Of a stretch of 64,000 nucleotides of DNA, positions 50,601 through 63,615 are shown piece after piece (position 1 is the first letter of the stretch; each line of letters opens with the position of its first letter). A program made the position numbers and the translations under genes. The stretch is from Cenococcum geophilum 1.58. Lineage: Eukaryota; Ascomycota; Dothideomycetes; Gloniales; Gloniaceae. The notes beneath the pieces are model-generated. The model was given only the letters and a program-made list of their open reading frames with translations, did no database searches and was not told the DNA's origin. Location: assembly GCA_001692895.1 (NCBI GenBank), contig KV748193.1, positions 310,001 to 374,000 on the forward strand, read 5' to 3'.

Positions 50601-50626
50601 CTGCAGAGCTCTCGCAAAGCTCTATA

Positions 50627-50765
50627 CCCTCCTGTCAACTCCGGTGGTTAGCGCAGCCACGTCTGTACGGCTTTTTTATAGGGGAAGTTTTGGTATTTTT
50701 GCTGTTTAAGGGAAAGTAAGGCCGTGTAGACGTGGCTGCGCTAACCACCGGAGTTGACAGGAGGG
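50627..50765. repeat. Small hairpin (foldback) element
   Basis: Two 45-bp arms (50627-50671 and 50721-50765; CCCTCCTGTCAACTCCGGTG at the left end) are inverted copies with only two differences, separated by a 49-base loop. TATA-like bases flank both sides, so a TA target is plausible. Unlike its neighbours it is GC-rich and shows almost no RIP wear. Confidence 0.85.
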
Positions 50766-51261
50766 TGTATAGCTCTACACAGATGCAGAGCTTATAACTC
50801 TATTAGGGCCTACACTATAACCTGTAAAGGGCTATAAAGTAAATAAATTAAATACGTATATAGCAGATGGAATACCCACTAGTTGCGAAGAGGGCTGGCG
50901 GTATAGGCGTAAGCGTGTTTACTACGTGGGTCGGTAGTGTAGTGGAATTGGAGCCTCTGCGGTGATGAATTCCTCTTAACGTCGCACGTGTATAAGGAGC
51001 TAAAGATCTCATAACTTATAGAGTAGGCTTTTCTCTATAATTTGGTGTAATTTTTATGTTAATAGGTATTGTGGGAGGGTAGATTAATTTCGTTAAAGTT
51101 AATAAGGTCTTCTTATATAAATGGTGTTTAGGTTTTCTATAAATCTCGCCAAAGTCCCTTAGACCAAGAAAACGATTGCCGTCCTAAATTAGCTTAGCGG
51201 ACGGTGCGGATATTCCTATATCCGTATAATTGATTTCTTGGTCTGAGCTTCTAAGGTAACC
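50766..51261. other. Unassigned sequence with a small palindrome
   Basis: No gene is recognised. At 51158-51250 a compound palindrome is present: outer arms CTTAGACCAAGAAA and TTTCTTGGTCTGAG, with inner GCGGATAT/ATATCCG and CCGTCC/GGACGG pairs. Confidence 0.55.
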
Positions 51262-51455
51262 TGTTAGAATTAGCGCGAGATGCTGACTAAGCTCTGGATA
51301 TACTGTAAGGTTGAACTCTACATGCAATCTATATAAACATTAACTGTATCTACTGCATCACGAATTAATTAATATTTATCGTCTACGTCATCTCTATCAT
51401 TAATTAGACCCTTAAGATAGCTCCGCTATAACCCTATAACCTTATAATTCTAACA
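51262..51455 (+). repeat. LTR of copia F (5')
   Basis: This 194-bp copy begins TGTTAGAATTAG and ends ATAATTCTAACA. A GGTTATAAGCCTAGG stretch directly after it fits a tRNA-primer binding site. Confidence 0.92.
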
Positions 51456-52207
51456 GGTTATAAGCCTAGGTAGCAACACCTCTCCTAACTTAAAAACTAA
51501 CCCCTAAAATGACCTTATCTACCTTAACCTTAACGGCGCCTATATACAATTATAAGGCCAGTAAAATTACTATCTTTAATAGAGACAACTTCGCAGATTG
51601 GGAGCGCACCTGCGAGGCAGCCCTAATTATAGCAGAAGGATAGGATTTTATTACTAGTATAGAGGACCTAGCTTAAGTTAATTTAGCTAATAAAAGAAGA
51701 AGAAGGGGGGAAGTAAATAAGATTATCTTTAACTCTATAGAAGGCGACCGTTAGAAAGAGATGCGTATAATAATAAAGGAGTATAATATTTAGGGAATGT
51801 GGGAAGGAATAAAGAAGTTTAATAAGGCTAATAATAAGGTTTATATCTCTAGACTTCGCAGGAAGTTCTATAGCACTATATTCGACCCTATAAAGATATA
51901 AATTATTAAGTTTATCTATATACTAAATTAATTTAAGATTAATTTAGCTTTAATATCTTAAGCACTTACTAACAATAATATTAAAGAGCAGCTTCTTTTG
52001 GCTCTTTTAAGCAATGTTATATAGTAGAATATAAAGACTTAGTGCCTACGAGACAAATAAGACCTTAAGAGTTGCATTACCCTTCTTTAGGAGTAAGAGA
52101 CTACTCTCCCTATATAATTATAGACTGCTACACTTATATATAAGAGGAAAGACAAACCTAGGGGAAGAAGGGGAAACTAAGGTTAAATAAGGGGTAGAGG
52201 TCGTGCT

Positions 52208-53415
52208 CAGTGTGTTCGACAGGCAAGCCGCTCAACGAGCGCGCCTGCGATTGATTGATTAATAATCAATCAATCGCAACCAGGAATTGTCATCAAGTAA
52301 TCAATCGCAACCATGAATTTCTCATCAAGCGCCTGCGATTGATTGATATAAAATCTCACTAACAGAGGTGGTTTGTAATAGACTTTTGGAGTTAGTAATC
52401 TAATTAAATTGCTTGGGAATATAGCAATTAAATACGCCAAGATTAATAGGTTTAGTATAGTCTGCTACTAAAACGCGTTTTAGCTGTATTTACTTAAAAC
52501 AGCGGTAAAGGGATACCCCCTAATTGATACATAGACACCCCCCACTTATTAAGTTTAGTTCCTTCCTAATTAAGTTAGAATATTACATAAATTTAAGTTG
52601 TTTGCATCTGCATTAGTACGCGACCGTTGCGCGCCCGTACCCAAAACACCACCTTATATTTGCCTTACCTATCCCCACCTCAGCCTCTAACTGTTAAACG
52701 CCGCCGTAGCTACCCGGCTAGCTTTGTTCGCGTTAATATATTGGCTTATCGCAAGCTATTAGCATTTAAACAGAATACTAGTGATACTACGCGTGGGCGT
52801 GGGCGCCGGCGCCGGCGCGAGTGCGGCCGTGCTCGTAGAGGCAGTTCGTAGATATTAAGCAGAGGTAGCAGCACCTAAATAAGTTTACGTAGCGCCTTAC
52901 AAAGCACCATATAATCCAATTAATTAGCTTAGGCGCGATCTAAATTTATACTATAACTAAAATTAAAACTTAATCGTGATGTTATAGCTATTATAGCGGG
53001 CACTTTAATTTTCGCGATATGGTGTAAACAAGTTAAATGCACGTGATATTCTAACTTAATAAGGAAGCGTCTAAACTTAATAAGTGGGGGGTATCCACGT
53101 ATTAATTAGGGGGCGTCCCTCTACCGCTATCCTTAAATAAAGGGTATATAGAAAAGGTTGAGGATGAATAAGGAGTATAGGGAGGACTTATTTTTGGAGT
53201 ATATATTTACTATATAAGGCGAAGCTCTGCCAAAAAATCTAGTACCTAGATTCTCTATCACGGACTACCCAATTGGGTAATTCTTGGCAATCAATCTCAA
53301 TCAATCGCAATCAATTAGCTAATTCTCATCAGTCGATCAATTATAACCAGGGTTTTGGCCAATCAATCGCAACCGGGGGTCCCTGCCTGCGATTGATTGC
53401 CTGTCGAACACACTG
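52208..53415. mobile_element. hAT-type non-autonomous element inserted in copia F
   Basis: The ends CAGTGTGTTCGACAGGCAA and its complement are flanked by an exact 8-bp duplication GTCGTGCT (52200-52207 and 53416-53423). Both subterminal regions carry many GATTGATTG/CAATCAATCG copies in both orientations. There is no transposase. Its centre is occupied by a second element (about 52500-53140) of the family found inside the other hAT-type element at 42877-43822. Confidence 0.9.
52500..53140. mobile_element. Inverted-arm element nested in the hAT element
   Basis: The arms share CCCCCTAATT-ATAC, CACTTATTAAGTTTAG and TAAGTTAGAATAT blocks with 42991-43718, but the outer ends differ (CAGCGGTA-AGGG here). 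The centre holds a GGGCGTGGGCGCCGGCGCCG GC-rich tract and an Arg-rich open stretch (52627-52851). TTAA-like bases flank both ends, so the target could be TA or TTAA. Confidence 0.68.
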
Positions 53416-55157
53416 GTCGTGCTAGTAGATTTAATCATTTCTTACGTTATAGCTTATTGTTTTAAGCTAGTAAAGAGCTAAGACGACTAAAAAGAGACGA
53501 GTGTCGAGTATACTATTAAAAAGGTTATTACTAGAAAGACTGTCCCCTGCTTAAATAATTCCGATTTAATAACGCTAAGAAGAGAGATTAAGGTACCTTT
53601 AAGGCAGAGGAAGTAGGGAATATAGTAATAGCTAAGGAAGAATTTAATAGTAATTTAATCTACCTTAACCCTAACCTTAAACGTGCTATACTTACAATAA
53701 CATCACTAGCTTAGGCTCTCAACTTAGGAGTAACTAAGTACTTTATTAGTAACTAATCAGACCTAGTATACTTAAAGAGATGGAATACACCTTAATAGGT
53801 CCGTACTGCGAATAGGATTATTATCCCTGCTATAGGCTATAGCCAAGTTTAAATCGGCAGCCTAAGGCTAAAAGACGTCTGGCTTATACCTTCGTTTAAG
53901 ACAATTAAGCTAATCTTAGTAAGGATTCTTACTTAGAAAGGCTACTTAATTATATTTAACCTAGACGATTAAGCTACTAGTAAGTATAAATTAGGTATAA
54001 CGTTTAAGGCTACTATAAGAAATAACCTCTACATGCTATAAGAGTATTAGGAAGCACTTAATACGATAGCGGAAGTATATAATTTATAACTAAACGTTAA
54101 TAAAACGGATACTAAACTATGGTATTGCTAAACTAGATATACAAACTACAGCGACCTGTTTAAGCTATAGCACTTCTTACTAGGTATATAGCTTAGGAAG
54201 AGAGTAGTACTAGTTAGTAAGAGTATATATAAAGCTTATCTAGCTAGAAAGATATAAGAAATACTAAGTAAGAAGATAACTAAGCGCGAGAAAATACCTA
54301 GTTAAGGGCTATATCTTAATACTACAAAATGAATCGGTATATTAATTAGAGGCTATAACTACTACCTACTAGCCCTAGATAACGCCATACGCTATACCTA
54401 GGTTGTCCTTAAAATTATATAAACTAAAGAAGTACTGCCGTATATTAAAGAGACTATTGCGAGGGTAAAGAGATTCACTAGGACTAAAGCTGTATGGATT
54501 TAAGCAGATAATAAAAAGGGGGAGTTTGGCCGCAGATTTTAAGACAAATTAATACCCTAGGGTATTGGTTTTAAGCCTTACCCGTTATATAAGCACTTAT
54601 ATAATAGTGCGATTAAGCGTGCGATCTATATAGTTAACTATAAGATAAGATTACTTCTATTTTAAGGAAATATACTAGTTAAACTCTAGTGCTACGCAGT
54701 TAAATACACTGTCTGGATTAAGAATTAAGTACCGACCTTAGCTCTTCCATTTATTAACGAGTATAGTAGTGCTATTATACTCTACGAGGCATATACCTAA
54801 TAAGTCCCTAACCTTAAGAATTTAGTTATTTTTGGGTGTTATACTAACCTAATTAATACGCTTAAGAAATACCTTAGGAAGTATAATTTAAGAATAAAGC
54901 CTAACTACGTTTTTATAGGATTAAAAGGGAGTAGTTAATTTAAGATGATAAACCTACATACGCAAGCAATTAAGCTCTTTAGAGATGCTAAAGTAAATAA
55001 GTATAGGTTCCCTTATAGAGCATATTAGGTGCTAGCTTTAAGCTAAGTTATAAGATATACTATAAGCTAAGCCGCAAACTAATCTAGACTTCCCTTTACT
55101 ACCTTAAATGGGCTAATAGAGACTCTAGTTGTAAGAACTAAGAGTAGGCTAGATAGT

Positions 55158-55265
55158 GACTAAGTAGGCCACTTAAGCTAAGTGGGAAGCCTAGGTTAAG
55201 ACTAAGTAGGCTACTTAAATTAAGTGGGAAGCCTGGGTTAAGATTAAGTGGGACGCTTAAATCTA
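55158..55265 (+). repeat. 42-bp tandem repeat within copia F
   Basis: Two and a half units begin at 55158, 55200 and 55242 (GACTAAGTAGGC-ACTTAA...GTGGGAAGCCT). The unit is 14 codons long and lies in the linker between integrase and reverse transcriptase. Confidence 0.75.
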
Positions 55266-57200
55266 TAAGGTAATGCTTAGGGTAGGACGCCTATATAAAG
55301 CATATTAATACGCATTCCTTATACGTAGAGAATAAGGTCTAAAAGGTTGCCAAATATAAGGATTTTTAACAATATAGTGGTTTAGTTAGTAATAGCTATA
55401 AAAGCTATTTACCTAGAAGCTAAAAACACTACCTCCTTAGGAGTACCTATAGCACTATTTAACGCTATTAAGCTAGATTAGGCCTTAAGGGAGGACACTC
55501 CTAGCTAGATAAAAGCTATCTTTAAAGAATTTCTCTCTTTTAAGAGAATGCATACCTATACCATTATAAAGGGGAGAGTACTAAAAGAAAGGTTATTACT
55601 CTTAAGTAAGCTAGTTCTAAAGCATAAGTATAACACTAAGGGAGAAGTAATTCGTAAGAAGGTAAGATTATATATTTAGGGAGATAAGCAAACCCCTAAT
55701 ATTGACTATTTTAAGATATTTGCGTCTATTATATAATACGACACCTTTAGGTTCCTAATAGTAAAGGTAGCAGCTAAAGACCTTAAGCTTAACCATATTA
55801 ACGTTAAAACTATATTCTTAAACCCACTATTATAAGAATAGATTTATATACAGATTTCTAACCTATTAAGAGACTTTAAACCTAACCTTAAGGGGGTAAA
55901 AGACGCCTACTTAAAGCTGAATAAGTCACTATATAGCCTAAAGTAGGCACTAAGAGAATGGTTTTAGATAGTTAAGAAGTTCTTTAAGAATATAGGTTTA
56001 AAATTAGCTAAGGCTAACCCTAATCTCTTTATAGGAAATGGAGTATATATCTTATTATTTGTTAACGATATACTAATTATAGGAAAGCGCTGATACCTTA
56101 ATATTATAAAGATAAGAATTTTAAGAGAATGGAGATGTAAAGACCTAGGTCCTATAGAGGTATTTATAGGCTTCTAAATTAATTAAGATTATATAAACCG
56201 AACCCTTAAGCTATATTAGACGATATACATTAAGAAGCTACTTAAACAGCTGAAAATAGATAACTGTAACCCGTCTAAGCTACTAATACCAGCTAGCACT
56301 GTTCTGAAACCTAATATTAAAAGTCCCCTTAAGTACGATAATGCGACGGTATATTAATAGATTATTAGCTTTATAATCTACCTCTTAAACTACACACGTC
56401 CTAATACCAGCTATACTGTTAGTTAGCTAGCTAGATTTATGGCAGTACTAGGAGAATTACATTACCGCTTAAGTAAGCAGCTACTATAGTATCTAAACGG
56501 CACTCTTGAAATTAGAATTACCTACTTAAATTAAAAGATTTACCTACCTTTATGTAAGCTTATGTTAACTAACCTACCTACTAGCTATAGTATCTTTACT
56601 AACGCTATATAGGGAATAGAACACAATCGGATATTATTTTAAGGTATAGCAGTTATACGCTATAGGGGAGCGGTAATCTAGATAGTTTAAAAGTAGAAGT
56701 TAGCGGCATTAAGCTTAATAGAAGTAGAGATTATAGCAGCATTAGAAGGAGTAAGGTTAGTAATATAGCTTAAGAAGCTAACAAGAGACCTAGGGGAGAG
56801 AAATAACGATAACCCTTTTATTCCTACGCTCTACTACAATAATAAGGGTATAGTTAACCTTTTATACGACACGAAATACCACTAAAAAGCTAAGCATATT
56901 AAGACTTAATACCTCTTTATATAAAACGACATGGTTTAGCGAGATTAACTTAAAGTAGTATATATATTAGGTAAAGATTAACTTAGAGATATGCTCATAA
57001 AATAGCTACCGATTGACTAATTTATAAAGTACTACGTAACGCTAGGAATCGGTAACTAACGGAGTAAGTAATAGAGGGTTTTCGCCTATTAGGTTTTCCC
57101 TCCATATATAGGCTAAATGGCACTTGTAAAGTATTTAGGAATAGCTTTAAAATTGCCTATTTAGGAAGCAGACGAGGAGAGCTCTGTTAGCATGGGGGAG

Positions 57201-57394
57201 TGTTAGAATTAGTGAGAGATGCTAACTAAGCTCTGGACATACTGTAAGGTCGAACTCTATATGCAATCTATATAGACATTAACCGCATCTACTGCATCGC
57301 GAATCAATCAATATTCATTGTCTGCGTCATCTCTATCATTAATTAGACCCTCAAAATAGCTCCGCTGTGACCCCATAACCTTATAATTCCAACA
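57201..57394 (+). repeat. LTR of copia F (3')
   Basis: Same length as 51262-51455. It ends ATAATTCCAACA and is preceded by GCATGGGGGAG, a good polypurine tract. Differences between the pair are transitions. Confidence 0.92.
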
Positions 57395-58023
57395 GCCCCC
57401 TCTATCAAAACAATATACCCCTTTATAGTCCCACCAATATAACTCTATATTTTATTTAGAGTGGCCTATTTTATAGCTTGATTTTAGGGCTATAAAATAA
57501 GCCCTTATTTGTATAATTTAGAGCTGTTTTGGCGAAGTTATAGGGGGTACTTATTTTTAGTTGGATTAGCCAGCGCAGAGCCTCAATTTAAGTTTTACAG
57601 CCACCCCCTACGGCCCCGCCAATACAGCTCTATATTTAATAAATAAAGGACTATTTTATAGCCCTAGAATAGAGCTATAAAATAGGCCTCTATTTATAAA
57701 ATATAGATCTATATTAGTAGGGCTATAGGGGGTACACTGCTGTTTTGGAAATATCAAAAAAATCGCTAAACCGCAGCAGTATATCACCCTATATAATTCC
57801 ACCAATATTAGTCCAATTTATATATATAGAGTCCCATTTTATAGCTTTATTCTAGGGCTATAAAATAGGTCTCTATTTATTAAATATAGAGCTGTATTGA
57901 TAGGGCCATAGGGGGTGGCTGTAAAACTTAAATTAAGGCTCTACGCTGACTAATCTAACCCCTCCTTTCCTAGAAATAAGCACCCCCTATAACTTTACCA
58001 AAACAGCTCTAAATTATATAAAT
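57395..58023. repeat. Nested palindromic foldback cluster (left part)
   Basis: About four units of 150 bp with ends like CACCCCCTATA and AGCTCTA-ATTTA lie head to head. The outer segments mirror each other: 57396-57560 is inverted at 57970-58023 plus 63616-63720, and the ACAGCC-CCCCCTA unit at 57598 is inverted at 57910-57925. The centre near 57.75 kb holds a GTTTTGGAAATATC-AAAAAATCGC-AAACCGC motif resembling the 58-bp inverted ends at 46902 and 63723. Copia G inserted into it. Confidence 0.75.
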
Positions 58024-58228
58024 TGATGATAGTACTAGAGGAGTCCTCTATATACGTTTCCTGCTTATATAAGTAGAGTCCTTTCTTATTCGGTCTCCGC
58101 AGCAACTACTTTAGTATCCGTAGTAGTTACCCCGGACCACGTAGATATAGGCCTATATTAAGGCCTATATTCCTTATAGTTAGATTCTATAGCTTTATTC
58201 ATTCATTCCAATATTATTTAGTTTATTA
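58024..58228 (+). repeat. LTR of copia G (5')
   Basis: 205 bp, starting TGATGATAGTACTAGAGG and ending AGTTTATTA. It contains the palindrome TATAGGCCTATATTAAGGCC. GGTTATAAGCAC follows, as after the LTR of copia F, and is likely the primer-binding site. Confidence 0.92.
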
Positions 58229-61200
58229 GGTTATAAGCACTTGTTACTACTAAGCTGCGACGTTAGAAGATTAACACCTTACCATAGGTTGCATTAAGGG
58301 TTACTATACTCGTGCTAGGTCATTCCTTACTACTCTACATTATTTCTTATTATCAAATCTACGCGTTAAGTTCGTGTATTTACGCGTCGCCATGGGTAAA
58401 GACTATCCAGGTATTCAGCGCCTTAAGAAAGACGGTTTAAATTGGACCTAATATTGGACGCAGCTTAGCACGTACCTATATAGTAAAGGCCTTCTGTATA
58501 TCATTTGGGAAGATACGGGCCCACCCCTCTACCTAAAGCTCTAGGAAGAAAAACCTATAATATCTATCGATTAAGTACTAAAGGACGCTAATAAGGAGGA
58601 GCAAGATAAGATCCTTAAGAGGTCTTAAATTATTATAGATACTAATAATTTAATTCGCTTAGCTAACAAGGCACTCTCCTATAAGTATAATAAGGAGTTT
58701 AAACAGTATAGTAAGGAAGACGGTAAAGTCTATTTGGTTATCCTTAGTATAATTAATAATAAGATCCTTACTACCTTAAAACACAAATAGACGGCAAAGG
58801 ACTATATTAATTACCTTAAGTAAACGTTTAAGGCCTATGGCTTAATCCATAAGGCTAACGTATAGGAGACTTTTATTAAGCTCCGCTTTTAATTAGACTA
58901 AGTAATTACTACTTTCTTAAGCTATTACTAAGAAGCGGTTTAAGGAGTTAAGCAGGTAAAGCTTGCCCTAGATAACAAGATCATTAACTATTAATTTATT
59001 AACGCCGTTAATGAACACTTCCCTATATAGGCTTAAATCTAACGTAATAAGATTCGCGATAGCTATATAATTATACTAGTCTAATTAATCGCTAACCTTA
59101 CTAACGAGGCTTAGCGAAAAAACTTACTTAAGAGCTTCGCCTTAGTTAATAAGCCACCAGGTGACTCTGGTCGAGGACGTAGTAACAGCTATAGTCGCGG
59201 TAATGATTAAGGCAGAGATAGTGAGGAAGCTAGCTGTAGTGCCTTATTAAGCAATTAAGGCCCTACTAAGGATGCTTTAAATAAGTATAGATAGTGCAAG
59301 CTAGGTTATCTAGGTAGTAAGGAAGACTGCTAGATAAAGCACGCCTATTTAAGGCCTAAATGGTAGAGACCTAAAAAGAGATAACCTTCGCGTTTAGGTA
59401 ATAGAGTAGCCTTAAATATAAATAAGACCTCCAAGGAGACATCTAATCGCCCCTTTTAGGCTACTAATTCGGTAACTAGATTAATCTTTACTATATAGGT
59501 TATTAGGCTAGCGACTATAGCTTTAGGAATAAATATTAAGGTTTCCTAGATAGCCGACAGTTGCTTAAATATTTATATAGGCAACGATATTAGAAAGTTT
59601 ATTTAGTATTAGGAAATTAAACCTATCTAAATCTAGATGGGAGGAGGCTTAATAAAGGCTATTAGCGTTAGATTAATTAAGCTTATAATCGCCCGAACTA
59701 ACCACTTAGCCTATATAATTACATTTACTAAAGTATATTATTATCCTAACTTCTTTATAAATGTTATCTCGCTTAGTGTTCTATAAGAGAAGGGAGCCTT
59801 CTTTAACAGTCTCTATAATATAATTAATTTTATTAAAGATTGGGCAGAAATAGCCTATATTCTATACATTAACGGACTTAATACGTTTATACTAGTAGAC
59901 AACCCTACGGAGGTTCCTTTTGCAATAGCTTTGGCTACCGCATAATCGCGCCTCTATAAGAAAGGCGTGCTTGCTAAAGCTACTATAGAGACTTAGCATA
60001 AGAGACTATAATATCTTCCTCCTAACTAAATATGTTAACTAGCCAAAAGTATAAAGGGGATTATAGTTACCAAGGATAAGCCATTTCATTACGAGGACTG
60101 TTACCTTAGAAAGGCCAAGAAGCAAATATTAAGACGCCCTTAACAACGTAGCAATTACATATTTAAAAAGGTGTACGTTAATATAGCTAGGCTATTAAAA
60201 CACGAAGGTCTCCACAGAGAGAAATACTAGGTACTATTCACCAATAACTAAATACGCTTTAGATGGATCTACTATATATTAAATAGAGGCTCTACGGCCT
60301 CTACCTTAAAGCAGTTTATCTATATAATTAAAACTTAAATAGGGATAATAATTGGCTGCTTCCGATTAGATAGAGCTATTAAGTAGTTTAGTAAGGACTT
60401 AACCGATTTCTTTAAGGACAAAGGTATACTTACTAAAGTCTCTACTCTATATACCGCACACTAGAATAAAATAGTAGAGAAGGCTAACTACCTGGTTAAA
60501 GAAAGGGTTAGGGTAATATTAATTAAGACTTAATTACTACTAAAGCTCTGGCCTAAAATCGCTAAGGCAGCTATATACGGGCTTAATATATTGCCTATAT
60601 TAATTAATAAGGACAAAGCTCCGCCCGCTTAAGCAATAGCTTTTACCCTAGGTGACACCGATTTTATAATTATATACGCTAACTAGAAGATTTATAGCTA
60701 TCCTACCTACGTCCTTATTAATAAAAAAGACCCTTAACGGTAGTAGGGTAATAAGTTCGTTATAAGAGCTTAAAAAGGTCAATTAGTTAGCTATAAAGGT
60801 TTATATATATATTATGTCTATCTACCTTATAAGAACAGGTTTGTTTAATTAAGTAGCGTTACCTTTAACAAATTAGGAACCTTTCTTACTATACCAATTA
60901 GTAAAGAAGAAGGTAGCAATAATGATATCTGCTAGGTACTACTTAAGGAACTTCCTACCGAAGACACTACACTAGAGGTCTCTTAGTTACTACAAGGAAG
61001 TAAGGCTGCTTAGTCACTATAGGAGGCAGATAAGATCTCTTGGGCCTTGCAGTTAAGGGGTAACCCTTAGTTGGGGGGTAACTCTTAGTTGGAGGGTGCC
61101 TCTAGCGATTATAATATCGCACCGCAGCTTAATTAACCTCCTCTTACTAATGATAAATAGGTAGGTCTTGACTAGTAAGAGCTTCCTAATTTAGGAGGAC

Positions 61201-63405
61201 ACCTCTATTAGGAAGCGACTTCCCTAAGGGATATTAACTAGGAGGACCTAGAGCAGATTTTAACTAAGTACTTAGATAAGGAAGCTAAACCTATAGCGAA
61301 TATTTGTATACGGTTAAAGCCATAGCTTAATTATAGCGTACTCTATAGAATTAGAAGGAAGGAGCTAGCTATAAAGGCTACTTACCTTACCCTGTTCTTT
61401 GCCTATACGTTTATAAGTACTCTATTACAGCCTTAGTGGATAAGAATAACTAAAGGACTACCTCCGGAGCTATAGAACTGGAAGGAAGCTATAAATTTAA
61501 TATTTAAGAAGGAGTAAAAGGCTGCGGCAGATATGGAATGGGAGTCTTAAATAATAAATATCTTATTTAAGATTGTTAAACTTCCACCTAGAGCTAAGGC
61601 TTTACCCATTAAATGGGTTTTTATATATAAATTCGATAAAAATAACGTCCTATTTAGATAAAAAATATAACCAGTATTACGCGGTAATAAGCAGCGCCCA
61701 GGAATTAACTACGGCGATATATTCGCAAGCGTTATTTAACCTAGTATATTTAAGCTACTAATAGCCCTAGTTACTGTATATAATCTAGAGTGTAAGCACT
61801 TAGACGTAATTACGGCCTTCCTTAATAGGAAGCTTAACCGTAAGAATATCTATATCTAGCTAATAGAAAGATACCGTTAATATTAAAAGGACGGCGTTGT
61901 TCTTATAGGCCTACTACTTAAGGCTCTCTACGGTCTTAAGTAAGCGCTATACCTTTAGTATAAGGAGCTTAAGAGCTTCCTTATTACCCTTAAATATATA
62001 CCAATTCTAGCTAACCTATATGTCTTCGTTAGCCAGCAAAGCGGCTAAATTATTATTATCTATATTGATGATTTTATCTTAATTAGACGAGATATACGGA
62101 CGATTAAACTCCTTAAAGAGGCACTTAGGAATAAGTATAAAGTAAGAGACTTAGGCCTAATTACGTACTACCTAGGTATTTAAATTATAAGAAACCGCCA
62201 GGCGTGATTAATTTAACTAGTATAGGACGCCTATATTAGGAAGATCCTATATACGTTCTATATAGAAGACTATATACTAGCCTCTATACTAATCCACCTA
62301 TTTGTGGTAGATTTTAAGCCACGTAAGCTTAAGGATTAAGCTTCGCTGGAGCTAGTAAAACAGTATTAATCGCTAATAGGCTCTCTACTATATCTATATA
62401 ATTAGACTCGGCCCAATATAGCCTAGGCTATAGAGAAGCTTTGCTAGTTCCTATATAACCCTACTAAACTATATATAGACGCCGCGATGTAGATACTTAC
62501 CTACTACGTAAGGATGATTAACTTAGGCATAGAGTTCGGCTTACCCTAAGGGTAGCAGCTACCTCTAAAGCCTTTGCTAAGGCGTTAGCTACGGACTATA
62601 CTACGCCTAATTATAATAGGGAGTATGGCGGAAGCGCACTAGGTAATATACCTAACCTATAACTATACGGCTATAGCGATGCAGCGTTTATAGATGCGGT
62701 TAACAGGAAGTTAACCCCTAGTTATATCTATAAGCTAGCAGGTGGCCTAGTTTTATATAAATTAAATAAGTAGTTAATTTTTATAACCTTTACTATAGAG
62801 GCTAAGTACGTAGCGATAACGTATGCGGCTAAGGAAGCCTTATGGCTCCGTTAATTGCTTACTAATTTGGGCTATACCGGAAAGGATTTACTACTGATAT
62901 ATCTGTATGGTGATAATTAACTAGCTATTAGCCTTGCAAAAGGCAATAACTACTACGCGCGCACTAAGCACTTTAAGCTATACTGGTACTATATTTGTGA
63001 TAAGGTTTAAAGTGGCGTAATCCACCTATAGTATGTACCTATAAGCAGTATAGTGGCAGATGGTTTTATAAAGCCACTGTTAACGGTTTAGTTTAGGAAC
63101 TTCGTCAAGCAGCTAGGCCTCGTTTAATGCGATATAGACATTAAACCTAAGTAGGAAATTATACACAGGTCGGTAAAACCTCGGAGGGTACGCTATTTAA
63201 CAATTCTAACTAATGCTAGCGACTTTTAAATAGGGGATGGGAATAATATAGAGCTCGTAACGGGTAATCGATTATAGCTTAGGGAGAGGTTAAATAGGAC
63301 CTATAATATACTTGGAGGATTACAAGGTGTTTCTTTTATATATAAATAAGTTTAATACTAATTTAGGAAGGATCTGCTTCTGTTTTAGTAAAGCACTAGG
63401 GGGTA

Positions 63406-63610
63406 TAATTATAGTACTAGAGGAGTCCTCTATATGCGTTTCCTGCTTATATAAGCAGAGTCCCTTCTTATTCGGTCTCCGCAGCAACTACTTTAGTATC
63501 TGTAGTAGTTACCCCGGACCCCGTAGATATAGGCCTATATTAAGGCCTATATTCCTTATAGTTAGATTTTATAGCTTTATTTATTCATTCTAATATTATT
63601 TAGTTTATTA
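63406..63610 (+). repeat. LTR of copia G (3')
   Basis: The 205-bp partner of 58024-58228. It is preceded by the purine-rich GCACTAGGGGG, which fits a polypurine tract, and followed by TAAAT. Confidence 0.92.
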
Positions 63611-63615
63611 TAAAT

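Larger units (their letters stand above)
51262..57394 (+). mobile_element. Ty1/copia LTR retrotransposon fossil F
   Basis: A 6.1-kb plus-strand element with 194-bp LTRs. Gag starts near 51509 (MTLSTLTLTAPIYNYKASK) and is interrupted at 52208-53415 by a hAT-type element. Pieces in copia order: protease/zinc-knuckle side at 53.4-53.9 kb, integrase at about 54.0-54.9 kb (LPYIKETIARVKRF, then RAIYIVN), reverse transcriptase at 55.7-56.2 kb (a LLFVNDILIIGK block where YVDD is usual) and RNase H to about 57.0 kb. It is broken at many dozens of sites, RIP-type. The 5-bp flanks (TAACC and GCCCC) do not match. Confidence 0.9.
58024..63610 (+). mobile_element. Ty1/copia LTR retrotransposon fossil G
   Basis: A 5.6-kb plus-strand element with 205-bp LTRs and the 5-bp duplication TAAAT (58019-58023 and 63611-63615). 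Gag starts at 58392 (MGKDYPGIQRLKKDGLNW), followed by a basic region near 59.2 kb, protease (WIADS block near 59.55 kb), integrase (about 60.1-60.8 kb), reverse transcriptase (PIKWVFIYKFDKNN near 61.6 kb, then AFLNRKL) and RNase H (62.7-63.1 kb; ALWLRQLLTNLGY, then HFKLYWYYI). Many dozens of RIP-type breaks. Confidence 0.92.

Noticed and set aside
49971-50719. Several RSSA-, EALL- and CTSA-repeat open frames on both strands
   Set aside because: All come from minisatellites whose unit is a multiple of three; no unique coding sequence.
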